A stretch of 27,691 nt of DNA from SIG622 sp045600125 (GTDB lineage: Bacteria; Bacillota; Clostridia; Oscillospirales; CAG-382). A program made the translations under genes and the position numbers. The stretch lies in NCBI GenBank assembly GCA_045600125.1, contig JAZRXH010000166.1, forward strand, positions 1 through 27,691, given 5' to 3'. This document shows positions 7,111 through 16,406 of this stretch, one piece after another (the first letter of the stretch is position 1; every line of letters begins with the position of its first letter). The notes beneath the pieces are model-generated. The model saw only the letters and a program-made list of their open reading frames with translations, was not told the DNA's origin and made no database searches.

Positions 7111-10100
7111 TTATTCGTTGACCGTAACGTCTGCGGGAGCGCAGAGGGGAATCAGCGTTTCGAGATCCGTCCACCAGAAGGCACGGATACAGCCGTCCTC
7201 TGCGGCAAAGCAGCCTCTGGGCTGTTCTCCGCTTTCAAGGTCGAAGATCTTTATTTCAAGAAGCCTCTGCGCCGACGCATCGGCATAGCGAGCGACCGTA
7301 ACGGTGCCCGTGCCGGAGCTTTCGCCGCCCGTCTTTACGGTAAAGCCGTCCTCGCCGAGTTCAACGGACAGTCTGTTCCTTTCGGCGATTTTCAGTTCGC
7401 CGTAGTCTATAAGGCTTCCGGCTGCGTTTTGCCCGTCGGCGAGGGAGATGGGAGCGCCGTTTCCGTCACGGACTATCATGCCGTCTCCGATCCGGAGCGT
7501 GCCGTTTTCTCCGCCGCTGCCGGCGCCGATCGCCGTGCCCTCCTCGCTGCAGGCGAGAACACAGCCGCCGACAACGGAAATGCTTCCGCCGTCACCGTCT
7601 TCACCGCCGCCGATGCCCGCACCGCCGCCGGCTCCGACCGCCGAAAGACTGCCGCCGAAGATCGTGATGCTTCCGCCTGCACCGCCTGCGCCTCCGCCGA
7701 CGCCGGCGCCTCCGCCGACCTCGGAAGGACCGCCGCAAGCCGTGATATACCCGCCGTGCATGGTAAAGCTGCCGCCGCTGTGGTTCTCTCTGCCGCCGAT
7801 CCCGGCGTCGCCTTCTACGCCGTATACCGTGAGTCTTCCGAGTCCCTCCGGCTCAGCGTATACCGTAAGGCTGTTGCCGTTTTCAAGCCGGATCCCGCCG
7901 TTCAGCTCAAGATCGCAGCCGTTCTTCAGGATGATCCTTGCGTCGCCGCTTACCTTCAGAGGACCGTCAAAGGTCCCTTCAAGATCCAGCACGTACCATC
8001 CGCTGCCGAGCGTTTCCGTGCTGTGGTCGATGATCTCGTAATCCGTGCAGGTCAGCGTTCCGAAGACGCCGCTTTCGGAATCGTACGCAAGATACGGTAC
8101 GTCCTCCATCGTGTCGCAAAAGAACGACGCCGTTTTCCCGGAGAAATAATCGTTCCAGCTCAGCCCGTCACTCTTGCGGATGATATCTCCCGCATCGTCC
8201 CGCACGGTCACGTCGCTGTAAATGTCGAGGTAACACTTGCTCCAGATGGCTCTTGCGCTGTTATCGGCACAAGTCGTCTCGGCGTGGATCCTGCCGCCGT
8301 AGACCCGGAAAAATGCGGGTTCATCGGCTTCCGTGCCGAGCAGATGACCGCAGCCGATGCCGTCTCCGACGCCGCCGCCGACAGCGGTCACGCTGCCGCC
8401 CCGGACCGTGATGGTGCCAATCTTGCCGAAGGAGCCGACTCCGATGCCGGCTGCCGCATTGCCTTCGGCGTAAACGCTGCCGCCGACGACGGTGACCGAG
8501 CCTCCCTTACTGAAAGCGACGCCGCCGATGCCGGGAGACATATTGCCGCCCTTTGCCGTGACATCACCGCCATATATCGTGATATTTCCGTAGGTTCCTC
8601 CGTCCTGCGTAGTGAAGACATTCGCTCCGATGGAGCCTCCGATACCGGCGGCGTTGTAGCCGCCCACAGCCGTGATCTTGCCGCCGTGGATCGTGATAGC
8701 GCCCACGTTTTCCCCGTTTTTGCCGCCGATGCCGGCGCAGCTCTCGTCGCCTTGGATGATCAGAATGCCGTTCTCCGTGCCGTTCGCCTCTTCATAGATC
8801 GAAAGGCTCTTTCCCTCGGGCACGCTGATGCCGCCGTTTATCGTAAGCCCGCATCCGCTCCGCAGGATCAGACGCACCTCGCCCTTTACGGCAACGTTGC
8901 CGTCGATCGTCACGCTTCCGTCCGCCACGTACCGCTTTCCGTCCTCCCAGTCTGTAAAGCCGGGAACCACGGGAATGAAGGTATCGCACAGAGCCGTGCG
9001 GAAGATCCCCTCGTCTGCGTCATAATACGAGTATTGAATCGCCGGAGTGCCGGCAGCGCAGCATTCGCAGACGCCGCCGACATAGCTGTGCAGCTCGTGC
9101 GCACCTTCTGCGCCGCAGAATTCGCACTTTCGGCAGTGGGTATTGTCGTTTCCGTCGCAATAAGGACTGCTTTCGAAGCTGTGAGCCGCAGGCTCGGTAA
9201 TGCTGCCGCAGAGCTCGCAGGCGATGGAGTGCGTGCCGTCCCCGTTGTCGGCGTACCCGCTGTTTTCATAGGAATGCGCCTCATGCCCGCTTTCGACAGA
9301 GCAGACGGTGCATATTCTGTAATGACCGCCGTTTTCGTCGTCGTTCCAAAGCTCGCCCCAGCTGTGTCCGTTTGCGGGGAGGGCGTATCCTTCCGCCTGC
9401 TCGGCGGGGATCTCCACGTCTCCCATCGGGTCATCAAAGTAAGCTCCGCAGACACGGCAGACGTAAATGGCTCTGGTGCTTCCCGGTTCGGTGCAGGTAG
9501 GCTCCGACGCAGGGATGAGAGTGCGCTCGTGAATGTGGAGCTCCGAGCCGTCCGAGCACACGGTGCCGCCGTACAGCTTCAGGATGCCGCCGATCACGGG
9601 GGTCGGGACCGTTCCGCCCTCTTCCACGGGTCTGTCGTAGTAGCCGCATCCGATACCTTCGGCATTTTCGCCGCCGAAGGCGCTGACGCTGCCGCCGTAG
9701 ACGATCACGCAGCCGCCGTCGCTGCCGTAGCCGCCGCCGATGCCCGCCGCATTATAGCCGCCTCTCGCTTCGATCATGCCGCCGTGGATCGTGATTGTTC
9801 CGGTCCTGCCGTATTCCAGCAGCGAGCCGTCGTGGGGGTCACAGAAGACATCGGAATCGCCGCCGCCGATGCCGGGTCTCCGCTCACTGCATACGGCAAG
9901 GAGCGCACCCGTATATTCTTCATTCTCCGACTGTGCATAGACCGTAAGGCTGCTTCCGGCGTTCACCTGGATGGTGCCGTTTACGAAAAGGCGGCAAAGG
10001 TCGGTAAGGATCAGCCTGACGTCGCCGATTACCGTAACGTTTTCCTTCAGGATAACGTCGCCGCCCGCCGCATACCAGCCGCTTGTCCATCTGGCAGTGC

Positions 10101-13100
10101 CGCTCTTTATCGCCGTACACTTTTCACCGGCGCCGTCCTTGAAGGTCTGATCGGATGTATCGAAATATCGGTACGCCACGGGACCGCAGTCGTAGCGGAC
10201 CTTGGTATACTCATAGCCTGCCGATGCAAACCGATCCGTACTGAGGATCGCCGTGGTGTCGTTCGCCGTCACGGCAGCGTAGGGAATGACGGTCAGCGTG
10301 CCCAGAACGGCGCGTCCGAAGTCCTCGCCGCCGACAGCGGTCACATCGCCGCCGTAAATGGTTACCGTGCCGTCGCTGTTGCTGCTTCCGCCGAGTCCCG
10401 AGCCGAAATAGTTGCCCTGCGCCGTCACATTGCCGCCGTAAATAACGATCGTTCCCCCGCTTCCGTCGCTGCCGCCGCCGATACCGGCACCGTTATTGGT
10501 GCTGAATGCGGTGACCTTGCCGCCGTAGATCGTGAACGCACCGCCGTCTCCCCGGACGCCGCCGCCGATGCCCGCACCGTTTCTGCCTTCGGCGCGGATA
10601 TTGCCGCCGTAGATCGTTATGTCACCGGCATTTCTGCGGTTTTCACTGCCGATACCGGAGGGGTTCGTACCGGATTCTCCCGCAAGGAGCGTGCCTGCGG
10701 CGCTGTCCTCCGACTGTGCATATATGGTAAGACCGTTGCCGTCATTGACGTTGATGCCGCCCTTTACGTTCAGCGTACAGTTGTCCGCCAGAATCAGATT
10801 GACTTGACCCTGCACCCGGAGAACGCCCTCATAGGTGCAGTCGCCTACCGCTACGTACCAACCTCCCGTAAGGCTTGTGACGTTCTCGCCGAGGATCGTA
10901 TATTCCGGCTGATAAGCCGTTACGAATCCGCCGTCCGGGGCAGTGCCGCTGTAGGTAAGATACGGAACCTCCTCTGCCGCAAAAACGACGAAGGAAACCG
11001 AATGCCCGGAGAGTGCGTCCTGCGAAAGCCGCACGCCCGTGGTCCTCTCGACAGGACCGGTGCCGGGCTTGAAGGTGACGCTTCCGTCATCGGAAGCATT
11101 CATACCGCCGCCGAAGGCAGGCATTTCCGTGCCGGCAGGGTAGACCTCGCCGCCGGTCGCCGTGACGGTACCGCCATAGAGCGAAACGCTTGCGCCGCTT
11201 CCCAAAGTACCGCCGCCGATGCCTGCCGCATTGGCGCCGCCGACGGCTGTGATCCTACCGCCGTAAACCGTGAGGCTTCCGCCTGTCTGCCCGCCGCTCG
11301 CGCCGTAGCTTCCGCCGCCGATGCCGGCGCCGCCGCGCTTCACGGTGATATTTCCGCCTCCGTCGGTGCTTACGCTGGTGCCGCCCTTTGCGGTGATCGA
11401 GCCGCCGTGGATCACGATGACTCCGCCGTTCTGACCGCCGCCTGCGCCGATGCCGCTTCCGAAGCCTTCACCCACAGCCGTAAGGCTTCCCATATCGGCG
11501 CCGTCCGACTGTGCGTATATCGTAAGGGAAGAGCCCTCCGTGACCCGGATGCCGCCGTTTACCGTAAGACCGCACAAGTCCGAGAGGATGAGGGAAACGT
11601 CCCCCGTTACCGTAACGGTATTGCCGATGCTTCCGCTGTCCTGCAGCACGTACCATCCGTTTTTCCATTCGGTCACGCCCACGCTGAGGAGCGTACAGCC
11701 CGAAACGCTGTTTTCCGTAAAAGTGCCGTTCTGTGTATCATACGCCCGATAGGACACGTTTTCCGAAAAATCGGCGGGCTGCAGTGTGAAGGAAATCGAA
11801 GAAGCGCAAAGGATATCCGTCCATTCGGAAAAACCCTGCGGCATTTTTGTGCCGTCTTCCGTCATCGGCACATAGCCGTTTCGCAGCTTTATCGTTCCGC
11901 AGTCGGCGCCGGAAGCGCCCATACCGATGGCACGGGAGGCGTTCGTACCGGACGAAGCCGTGATTTTGCCGCCGTAAATTTCGACGGCGCCTCCTTTTCC
12001 GGTGTTTCCTCCGCCGATACCGGCGGCATTTCTTCCGCCCTGTGCGGTGATATCGCCGCCCATGATCACGATCCTGCCCGCTGCGGCTCCCGCCGTGCTT
12101 CCGCCGCCGATGCCTGCCGTGTTGTCAGCGCCCCGGGCGATGAGCGTTCCCATGCCGTCGCCCTCCGACTGCGCATAGACCGTAAGATAACTGTCTTTTC
12201 CCACGAGGATGCCCTTGCCGGCGGTCAGCGTACAGCCGTCCCTGATAATGAGGTTGACTCTGCCGTTGACCTTTACGAAGTCATCGTATTCGCCGCTGTC
12301 GTTCACCACATACCAGCCGTCGTTCCAGACGGTCTGATTCTTATTGACGCTGCTGTATTCGTCGCAGATCTCGTCGGTAAACCCGCCGCTCGCCGAATCG
12401 AAGACCCGATACGTCACGGGCTCTGCGGGAAGCACCGAGAAAGCATAGCTTCGCGTCTCTCCGAAGAACTGCGTCCAGCTTTTTCTCAGGAAAGTATTGT
12501 TTACGGGTGCTCTGATCCCGTCGCTTTGTTTAATGACAACGTTTGCCGTGTCGGGGACGGAAACGCTTCCCCCGGCATTGCGGGCGCCGGGACCGATGGA
12601 TTTGCCGAACAGCGACTTATCCCAGTCGTCCACGCCGCCGATGGCGGTGATTTCGCCGCCGTACAGCTTTGCCGTGCCTCCGACTCCGGCTCTTCCGCCG
12701 CCGATGCCGGCTCCGCCGGCGCCTCCGTATGCGGTCACGCTGCCGCCGTAAACGGTGAAGCTGCCGCCGGCACCGTCCTCGCCGCCGCCGATACCTGCCG
12801 CACTGTAGCCGCCCTCTCCCGTGACAGAGCCGCCGTGAACCGTCACGGACCCGCCGTATTCCGCACTTTCTCCGCTGCCGATGCCGGCGCCGCTTGTTCC
12901 GCCGACGCCCCTGACGACGCCGTCGTATACGATGACATTGCCGCCGCGGCCTTCACGCGAGCCGCCGATGCCGGCAGCCGTCATGCTGCCGACCGCCGTG
13001 ATTTTGCCGCCGTGAACGACCAGCGTACCGGCGTGATCGTAGTCGGAGCCGGATATATCTTCAATGAGCGCATATCTGTCGCTGAAGCCTCCGATGCCGG

Positions 13101-13572
13101 CGCGCCAGATATACTGAGTTTCATTTTGGGCGTTCGAGTACAGATATCCCCAGCTTTCGTCGAACGTATTATGATCCCCTGCCTGTCCGTACACCGAAAG
13201 GGTACAGCCCTTGGGAAGGTGGATGCCGCCGTAAACATTCAGCGTGCTTCCGTTTGTCAGGATCAGATGCACCCCGCCGGTACCGATGGTAAGGGGATGA
13301 TTGATCGTAATGCTGCCCGTTACGACATACCAGCCCTTCAGCGCCTTGTCTGCGGTATTGCTGTTGTTCGGTACGGTGTAGTTCGAGCAGTAGCCCGTTG
13401 TAAAATCGCCTGCCGCCGTATCATAGTACAGATACTCGACGGTCTCCGCCGCCGATGCGCAGAACGACGCCGGGAGAAGCAGTGCCGCCGATGCGAGCGC
13501 AAGGAGGAACCCGAGCGCTTTTTTCGCCTTTAACCGGGCACGGAGCTTTGCCGTTTGAAATGTCTGAAGCAT
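7111..13572 (-). CDS. Giant secreted protein of Gly-rich beta-solenoid repeats (2153 aa)
   Basis: The start is ATG 13572, seven nt after an AAAGGAG ribosome site. An in-frame ATG at 13635 overlaps the likely promoter. The signal peptide has a basic start (residues 1-18), a hydrophobic core (about 19-36) and cleavage near CASA-AE, about 41. The rest is seven modules beginning near residues 45, 387, 607, 870, 1132, 1515 and 1827. Each opens with a Y-x-x-[YF]D-x-x-x-G-x-F segment and a GWYV strand. A run of turns follows, with the pattern GGxxAAGIGGG..GxGGxITIYGGxVTAxGG, typical of parallel beta-solenoid adhesin-like proteins. Between modules 5 and 6 (about 1345-1505) lies a Cys-knuckle block with DNGDGTHS and CxxCG. 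The last residues include RAFWWTDLETLIPLC. No LPXTG, SLH or enzyme motif was seen, so attachment and ligand are unknown; a carbohydrate-binding or adhesive role is inference. Confidence 0.9.
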   Translation of the reverse strand: MLQTFQTAKLRARLKAKKALGFLLALASAALLLPASFCASAAETVEYLYYDTAAGDFTTGYCSNYTVPNNSNTADKALKGWYVVTGSITINHPLTIGTGGVHLILTNGSTLNVYGGIHLPKGCTLSVYGQAGDHNTFDESWGYLYSNAQNETQYIWRAGIGGFSDRYALIEDISGSDYDHAGTLVVHGGKITAVGSMTAAGIGGSREGRGGNVIVYDGVVRGVGGTSGAGIGSGESAEYGGSVTVHGGSVTGEGGYSAAGIGGGEDGAGGSFTVYGGSVTAYGGAGGAGIGGGRAGVGGTAKLYGGEITAIGGVDDWDKSLFGKSIGPGARNAGGSVSVPDTANVVIKQSDGIRAPVNNTFLRKSWTQFFGETRSYAFSVLPAEPVTYRVFDSASGGFTDEICDEYSSVNKNQTVWNDGWYVVNDSGEYDDFVKVNGRVNLIIRDGCTLTAGKGILVGKDSYLTVYAQSEGDGMGTLIARGADNTAGIGGGSTAGAAAGRIVIMGGDITAQGGRNAAGIGGGNTGKGGAVEIYGGKITASSGTNASRAIGMGASGADCGTIKLRNGYVPMTEDGTKMPQGFSEWTDILCASSISFTLQPADFSENVSYRAYDTQNGTFTENSVSGCTLLSVGVTEWKNGWYVLQDSGSIGNTVTVTGDVSLILSDLCGLTVNGGIRVTEGSSLTIYAQSDGADMGSLTAVGEGFGSGIGAGGGQNGGVIVIHGGSITAKGGTSVSTDGGGNITVKRGGAGIGGGSYGASGGQTGGSLTVYGGRITAVGGANAAGIGGGTLGSGASVSLYGGTVTATGGEVYPAGTEMPAFGGGMNASDDGSVTFKPGTGPVERTTGVRLSQDALSGHSVSFVVFAAEEVPYLTYSGTAPDGGFVTAYQPEYTILGENVTSLTGGWYVAVGDCTYEGVLRVQGQVNLILADNCTLNVKGGINVNDGNGLTIYAQSEDSAAGTLLAGESGTNPSGIGSENRRNAGDITIYGGNIRAEGRNGAGIGGGVRGDGGAFTIYGGKVTAFSTNNGAGIGGGSDGSGGTIVIYGGNVTAQGNYFGSGLGGSSNSDGTVTIYGGDVTAVGGEDFGRAVLGTLTVIPYAAVTANDTTAILSTDRFASAGYEYTKVRYDCGPVAYRYFDTSDQTFKDGAGEKCTAIKSGTARWTSGWYAAGGDVILKENVTVIGDVRLILTDLCRLFVNGTIQVNAGSSLTVYAQSENEEYTGALLAVCSERRPGIGGGDSDVFCDPHDGSLLEYGRTGTITIHGGMIEARGGYNAAGIGGGYGSDGGCVIVYGGSVSAFGGENAEGIGCGYYDRPVEEGGTVPTPVIGGILKLYGGTVCSDGSELHIHERTLIPASEPTCTEPGSTRAIYVCRVCGAYFDDPMGDVEIPAEQAEGYALPANGHSWGELWNDDENGGHYRICTVCSVESGHEAHSYENSGYADNGDGTHSIACELCGSITEPAAHSFESSPYCDGNDNTHCRKCEFCGAEGAHELHSYVGGVCECCAAGTPAIQYSYYDADEGIFRTALCDTFIPVVPGFTDWEDGKRYVADGSVTIDGNVAVKGEVRLILRSGCGLTINGGISVPEGKSLSIYEEANGTENGILIIQGDESCAGIGGKNGENVGAITIHGGKITAVGGYNAAGIGGSIGANVFTTQDGGTYGNITIYGGDVTAKGGNMSPGIGGVAFSKGGSVTVVGGSVYAEGNAAAGIGVGSFGKIGTITVRGGSVTAVGGGVGDGIGCGHLLGTEADEPAFFRVYGGRIHAETTCADNSARAIWSKCYLDIYSDVTVRDDAGDIIRKSDGLSWNDYFSGKTASFFCDTMEDVPYLAYDSESGVFGTLTCTDYEIIDHSTETLGSGWYVLDLEGTFDGPLKVSGDARIILKNGCDLELNGGIRLENGNSLTVYAEPEGLGRLTVYGVEGDAGIGGRENHSGGSFTMHGGYITACGGPSEVGGGAGVGGGAGGAGGSITIFGGSLSAVGAGGGAGIGGGEDGDGGSISVVGGCVLACSEEGTAIGAGSGGENGTLRIGDGMIVRDGNGAPISLADGQNAAGSLIDYGELKIAERNRLSVELGEDGFTVKTGGESSGTGTVTVARYADASAQRLLEIKIFDLESGEQPRGCFAAEDGCIRAFWWTDLETLIPLCAPADVTVNE

Positions 13573-13605
13573 TTGAAAACTCCTTTCGGGGGTGTATACC
13601 TTCCG

Positions 13606-13611
13606 ATTATA
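13606..13611 (-). promoter_or_regulatory. Candidate -10 box for the 2153-aa protein gene
   Basis: A perfect TATAAT reads on the minus strand at 13611-13606, 34 nt from the ATG, inside an AT-rich stretch. A -35 match at 16-18 nt is poor, so the assignment is tentative. A TTGATT near 13650 lies too far upstream for this -10. Confidence 0.4.
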
Positions 13612-13883
13612 ATTATGCATAGTATAGAGTAACACAGTTTTCTCCGAAAATCAAGACATTTCGGCGCAAGTCGGGAAATAATCGTAAATCTTTTTTTGCT
13701 TTTTCACGTTTTTTATTATTTCCGCCGCATTGAGCCTTTTGTGCCGCTTTTCGGGGCGGAGGAAAAGAGACCTTCTTTGTCCCGTGGGACGCACGGCGGA
13801 AAAAAGACGGGGAGAAAAAAGAATAAGCAGCGAAAAGCGGAACCGCCGTGCCGGCAGAAGCGGCTCCTTCGGCATTTCGGCAT
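13612..13883. other. Divergent intergenic region without a gene
   Basis: The space between the divergent 2153-aa protein gene and the LRR gene holds only short overlapping frames without ribosome sites. I see promoter elements at both ends and A/T-rich runs in the middle, and no clear terminator or structured RNA. Confidence 0.5.
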
Positions 13884-13912
13884 TTGACAAATCACGCAAA
13901 GGGGGGTATAAT
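13884..13912 (+). promoter_or_regulatory. Consensus sigma-A promoter of the LRR gene
   Basis: TTGACA at 13884-13889 and TATAAT at 13907-13912 are both perfect consensus hexamers with a 17-nt spacer. The expected start is near 13919, 40 nt before the GTG start at 13959. An ideal constitutive promoter suggests strong expression. Confidence 0.85.
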
Positions 13913-13958
13913 AGGAGAAACGCAACAGAATGCAAAGCGGGAACGGAGGTGCAAAACC

Positions 13959-14855
13959 GTGAGCAACGACAAAATCAATGAGAACGGCAAAAACGACAGT
14001 TGTGAAATCGTCAAAACAGACAGCGGTCTCACCCTGCGGAACGGGGTCGTTGAAAAATACGACGGCGATTCTGCCTCTGTCACCCTCCCGAACGGAGTGA
14101 AAAGGATCGCTCCGAACGCTTTCCGTGCGTGTGAAAGCCTTGTTTCCGTCACGCTCCCGGAGAGCCTTTCCGACATCGGTTATTTTGCGTTTTGTGACTG
14201 CGAGAATCTGCAAAGTGTGCATTTTCCCGCAGAGAATGAGAGTTTAACGATCGGCGCTGCGGCCTTTTCCGGCTGCAAAAACCTTGCGGCGATCGACATC
14301 CCGGAGGGCTGTACGCAGATCGGGGGAAGCGCTTTCGACGGCTGTAAAAGCCTTGAAAAGGTCACTTTTCCGCAGGGGCTTACCGAAATCGGCTACCGTG
14401 CCTTCCGGGACTGCAGAAATCTTACGGCGATCGACATCCCGGAGGGCTGTACGCAGATTGGGGGAAGCGCTTTCGACGGCTGTGACAGCCTTAAAAAAGT
14501 CATTCTTCCCAAGGGGCTTGAAAAGCTCGGTGCACGAGCCTTTCGTGAATGCCCGGAGCTTGAAGAGGTACTTCTTCCGGAAGGGCTTTCCGAAATCGAA
14601 GACGACACTTTTCTCTACTGCCGCCGTCTTTCTTCCCTGCATCTCCCCGAAAGCCTGCGCCGCATCGGCAAGAACGCCTTTTACGGCTGTGAAGCGCTTG
14701 AAGAGGTGACGTTTCCGGAAGGACTTTCCGAAATCGGTTCCTATGCGTTCGGCGCCTGCACGGGGCTTCGGCTTCTGACGATGCCGAAAAAGTCGCCGAT
14801 GATCGGAGAAAACGCCTTTTTCCGCTGCCGTGATCTTGCCCGCGTTCCACTTTGA
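13959..14855 (+). CDS. BspA-type leucine-rich-repeat protein without an export signal
   Basis: The start is GTG 13959, eight nt after GGAGGT. The longer frame from 13848 would begin upstream of the promoter. The 298-residue product has a short polar N-terminus (SNDKINENGKNDS) and then about eight 23-residue TpLRR/BspA (LRR_5) repeats. Their pattern is IGxxAFxxCxxLxxVxLPxGL. BspA-like LRR proteins are usually secreted and bind host or matrix proteins. This one has no signal peptide, membrane segment or anchor that I can see, so it may be cytoplasmic or a gene fragment of a larger family. Two repeat pairs are nearly identical at DNA level (see the repeat entry). The MATE gene follows 74 bp downstream on the same strand. 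Partner and role are unknown. Confidence 0.85.
   Translation: MSNDKINENGKNDSCEIVKTDSGLTLRNGVVEKYDGDSASVTLPNGVKRIAPNAFRACESLVSVTLPESLSDIGYFAFCDCENLQSVHFPAENESLTIGAAAFSGCKNLAAIDIPEGCTQIGGSAFDGCKSLEKVTFPQGLTEIGYRAFRDCRNLTAIDIPEGCTQIGGSAFDGCDSLKKVILPKGLEKLGARAFRECPELEEVLLPEGLSEIEDDTFLYCRRLSSLHLPESLRRIGKNAFYGCEALEEVTFPEGLSEIGSYAFGACTGLRLLTMPKKSPMIGENAFFRCRDLARVPL
14282..14492 (+). repeat. Near-identical 73-bp direct repeat inside the LRR gene (138-bp period)
   Basis: Positions 14282-14354 and 14420-14492 differ at only a few bases and both encode DIPEGCTQIGGSAFDGC. The 138-bp offset equals two 23-residue LRRs. The other repeats are much less similar, so this is a recent duplication or gene conversion of a two-repeat block. 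Confidence 0.85.
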
Positions 14856-14929
14856 TTTTATAGTTACCGCAGTCAAAAACAACAACAGATTTACACAGCT
14901 TCATAACGAACCGTAAAGAGGTACGTCCA

Positions 14930-16363
14930 ATGGCATTTTCAAGCTCAAAAGCAAAGAGCGCCTCGGAGTACAGGCGGATGACCGAGACCCCGGTCCTTCC
15001 GCTGGTGCTCCGTCTTTCGGTGCCCACCACCATCAGCATGCTGATCACGTCGATATACAATCTGGCGGACACCTACTTCGTTTCCTCCCTCGGGAACGCC
15101 GCCGCCGGCGCCGTGGGCGTGGTCTTCTCGATCCAGTCGGTGATCCAGGCCATCGGCTACGGCTTCGGCATGGGCTCGCAGAGCCTTGTTTCGAGGCTGC
15201 TCGGCGAAAAGAAAAAGGAGGAAGCGGAGCTTGTCGCCTCCTCGGGCTTTGTCGCCGCTTTCCTTATGGGGCTTCTCATCATGATTCTCGGACTTATCGA
15301 CCTGCCCCTTGTCATGCGGCTCTTCGGCTCCACCGAAACGGCGCTGCCCCTTGCCTGCGGCTACGGGAAATGGATCCTCATCGGCGCTCCCGTCTTCTGT
15401 TCTTCCTTCGTATTGAACAACATCCTGCGGGGAGAGGGAAAAGCCGCCCTTTCCATGGCAGGACTCTGCAGCGGCGGCGTGATCAACATAGGCCTTGACG
15501 CTCTCTTCATCTACGGCTTTCACATGGGCATCGAGGGAGCGGCGATCGCCACCATCCTCAGCCAGTTCATATCCTTCTGCATCCTCGCCTTCTTTTTCCT
15601 CTCCGGGAGATCCTACCTCGAGGTAAATCCCAAAAAGACGAGCCGCCGCCTCTCCGATTACCTCGATATCTTCCGCACGGGACTTCCCACGGTCTTCCGG
15701 CAGAGTCTCGGCAGCGTGGCGGCGACCCTTCTCAACCACGCCGTCCGTCCTTACGGCGATGCGGCGATGGCGGCGGTCAGCATCGCCAACAAGATCTACA
15801 TGCTTCTGCGCAGTATGCTCATCGGCGTGGGGCAGGGCTTCCAGCCGGTGGCGGGCTTCAACTACGGCGCAAAAAAATACGACCGGGTCACAAAGTCCTT
15901 CAACGTGACGGCGGTCATCGGAACAATCTACGGCGTGCTTGCCTCTCTCGTTCTTTTCTTTTTCGCGGAAAACATCATCGGCGTCTTCCGGGCGGAGGAT
16001 GCGGAGGTCATCGAGATCGGGAGCCGGATGCTGCGGATCCTCAGCGTTCCTCTCATCGTCCTCGGCTACTCCACCTTTGTCAATCTGTTCTATCAGGCGC
16101 TGGGCTATGTAGCTCCCGCCACGATCCTCGCCTCCTGCCGGCAGGGCATCTTCTTCGTGCCGCTCATCCTTCTTTTGCCGAGAGCCCTCGGGCTTTCCGG
16201 TATCCGGATGACCCAGGCGCTGTCGGATCTTATTACCTTTGTCGTGTCGGTTCCCTTCCACGTTCTGATGGTGCGGCGGCTGAAAAACCTTGAAAGAGCC
16301 GAAAGAGAAAAAGAGAACGGGAACGAAGATCCGGAAGCCGCAGGCACGGCGCAGGAGCCGTAA
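14930..16363 (+). CDS. MATE-family efflux transporter
   Basis: This 477-residue protein has the length and about twelve hydrophobic segments of a MATE (multidrug and toxic compound extrusion) Na+ or H+ antiporter. Family features include LRLSVPTTISMLITSIYNLADTYFVS-type first helix content, GMGSQSLVSRLLGEKKKEEA in the first half and FQPVAGFNYGAKKYDRV at about residues 304-320 of the second half. It ends in a short charged cytoplasmic tail. A weak GAGG ribosome site precedes ATG 14930. The gene follows the LRR gene by 74 bp and precedes the U32-like gene by 43 bp, all on one strand. The substrate cannot be told from sequence; neither neighbour gives a resistance context. Confidence 0.9.
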   Translation: MAFSSSKAKSASEYRRMTETPVLPLVLRLSVPTTISMLITSIYNLADTYFVSSLGNAAAGAVGVVFSIQSVIQAIGYGFGMGSQSLVSRLLGEKKKEEAELVASSGFVAAFLMGLLIMILGLIDLPLVMRLFGSTETALPLACGYGKWILIGAPVFCSSFVLNNILRGEGKAALSMAGLCSGGVINIGLDALFIYGFHMGIEGAAIATILSQFISFCILAFFFLSGRSYLEVNPKKTSRRLSDYLDIFRTGLPTVFRQSLGSVAATLLNHAVRPYGDAAMAAVSIANKIYMLLRSMLIGVGQGFQPVAGFNYGAKKYDRVTKSFNVTAVIGTIYGVLASLVLFFFAENIIGVFRAEDAEVIEIGSRMLRILSVPLIVLGYSTFVNLFYQALGYVAPATILASCRQGIFFVPLILLLPRALGLSGIRMTQALSDLITFVVSVPFHVLMVRRLKNLERAEREKENGNEDPEAAGTAQEP

Positions 16364-16406
16364 AACTTGTATATACTTGCATTTACAGAAAGGAGGCAGA
16401 AGAAAA

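Noticed and set aside
6619..13533. 2304-codon plus-strand open frame
   Set aside because: It mirrors the 2153-aa minus-strand gene, which has a ribosome site, signal peptide, terminator and ordered repeats. The plus-strand product has no ribosome site, is low-complexity and starts inside the lipoprotein gene.
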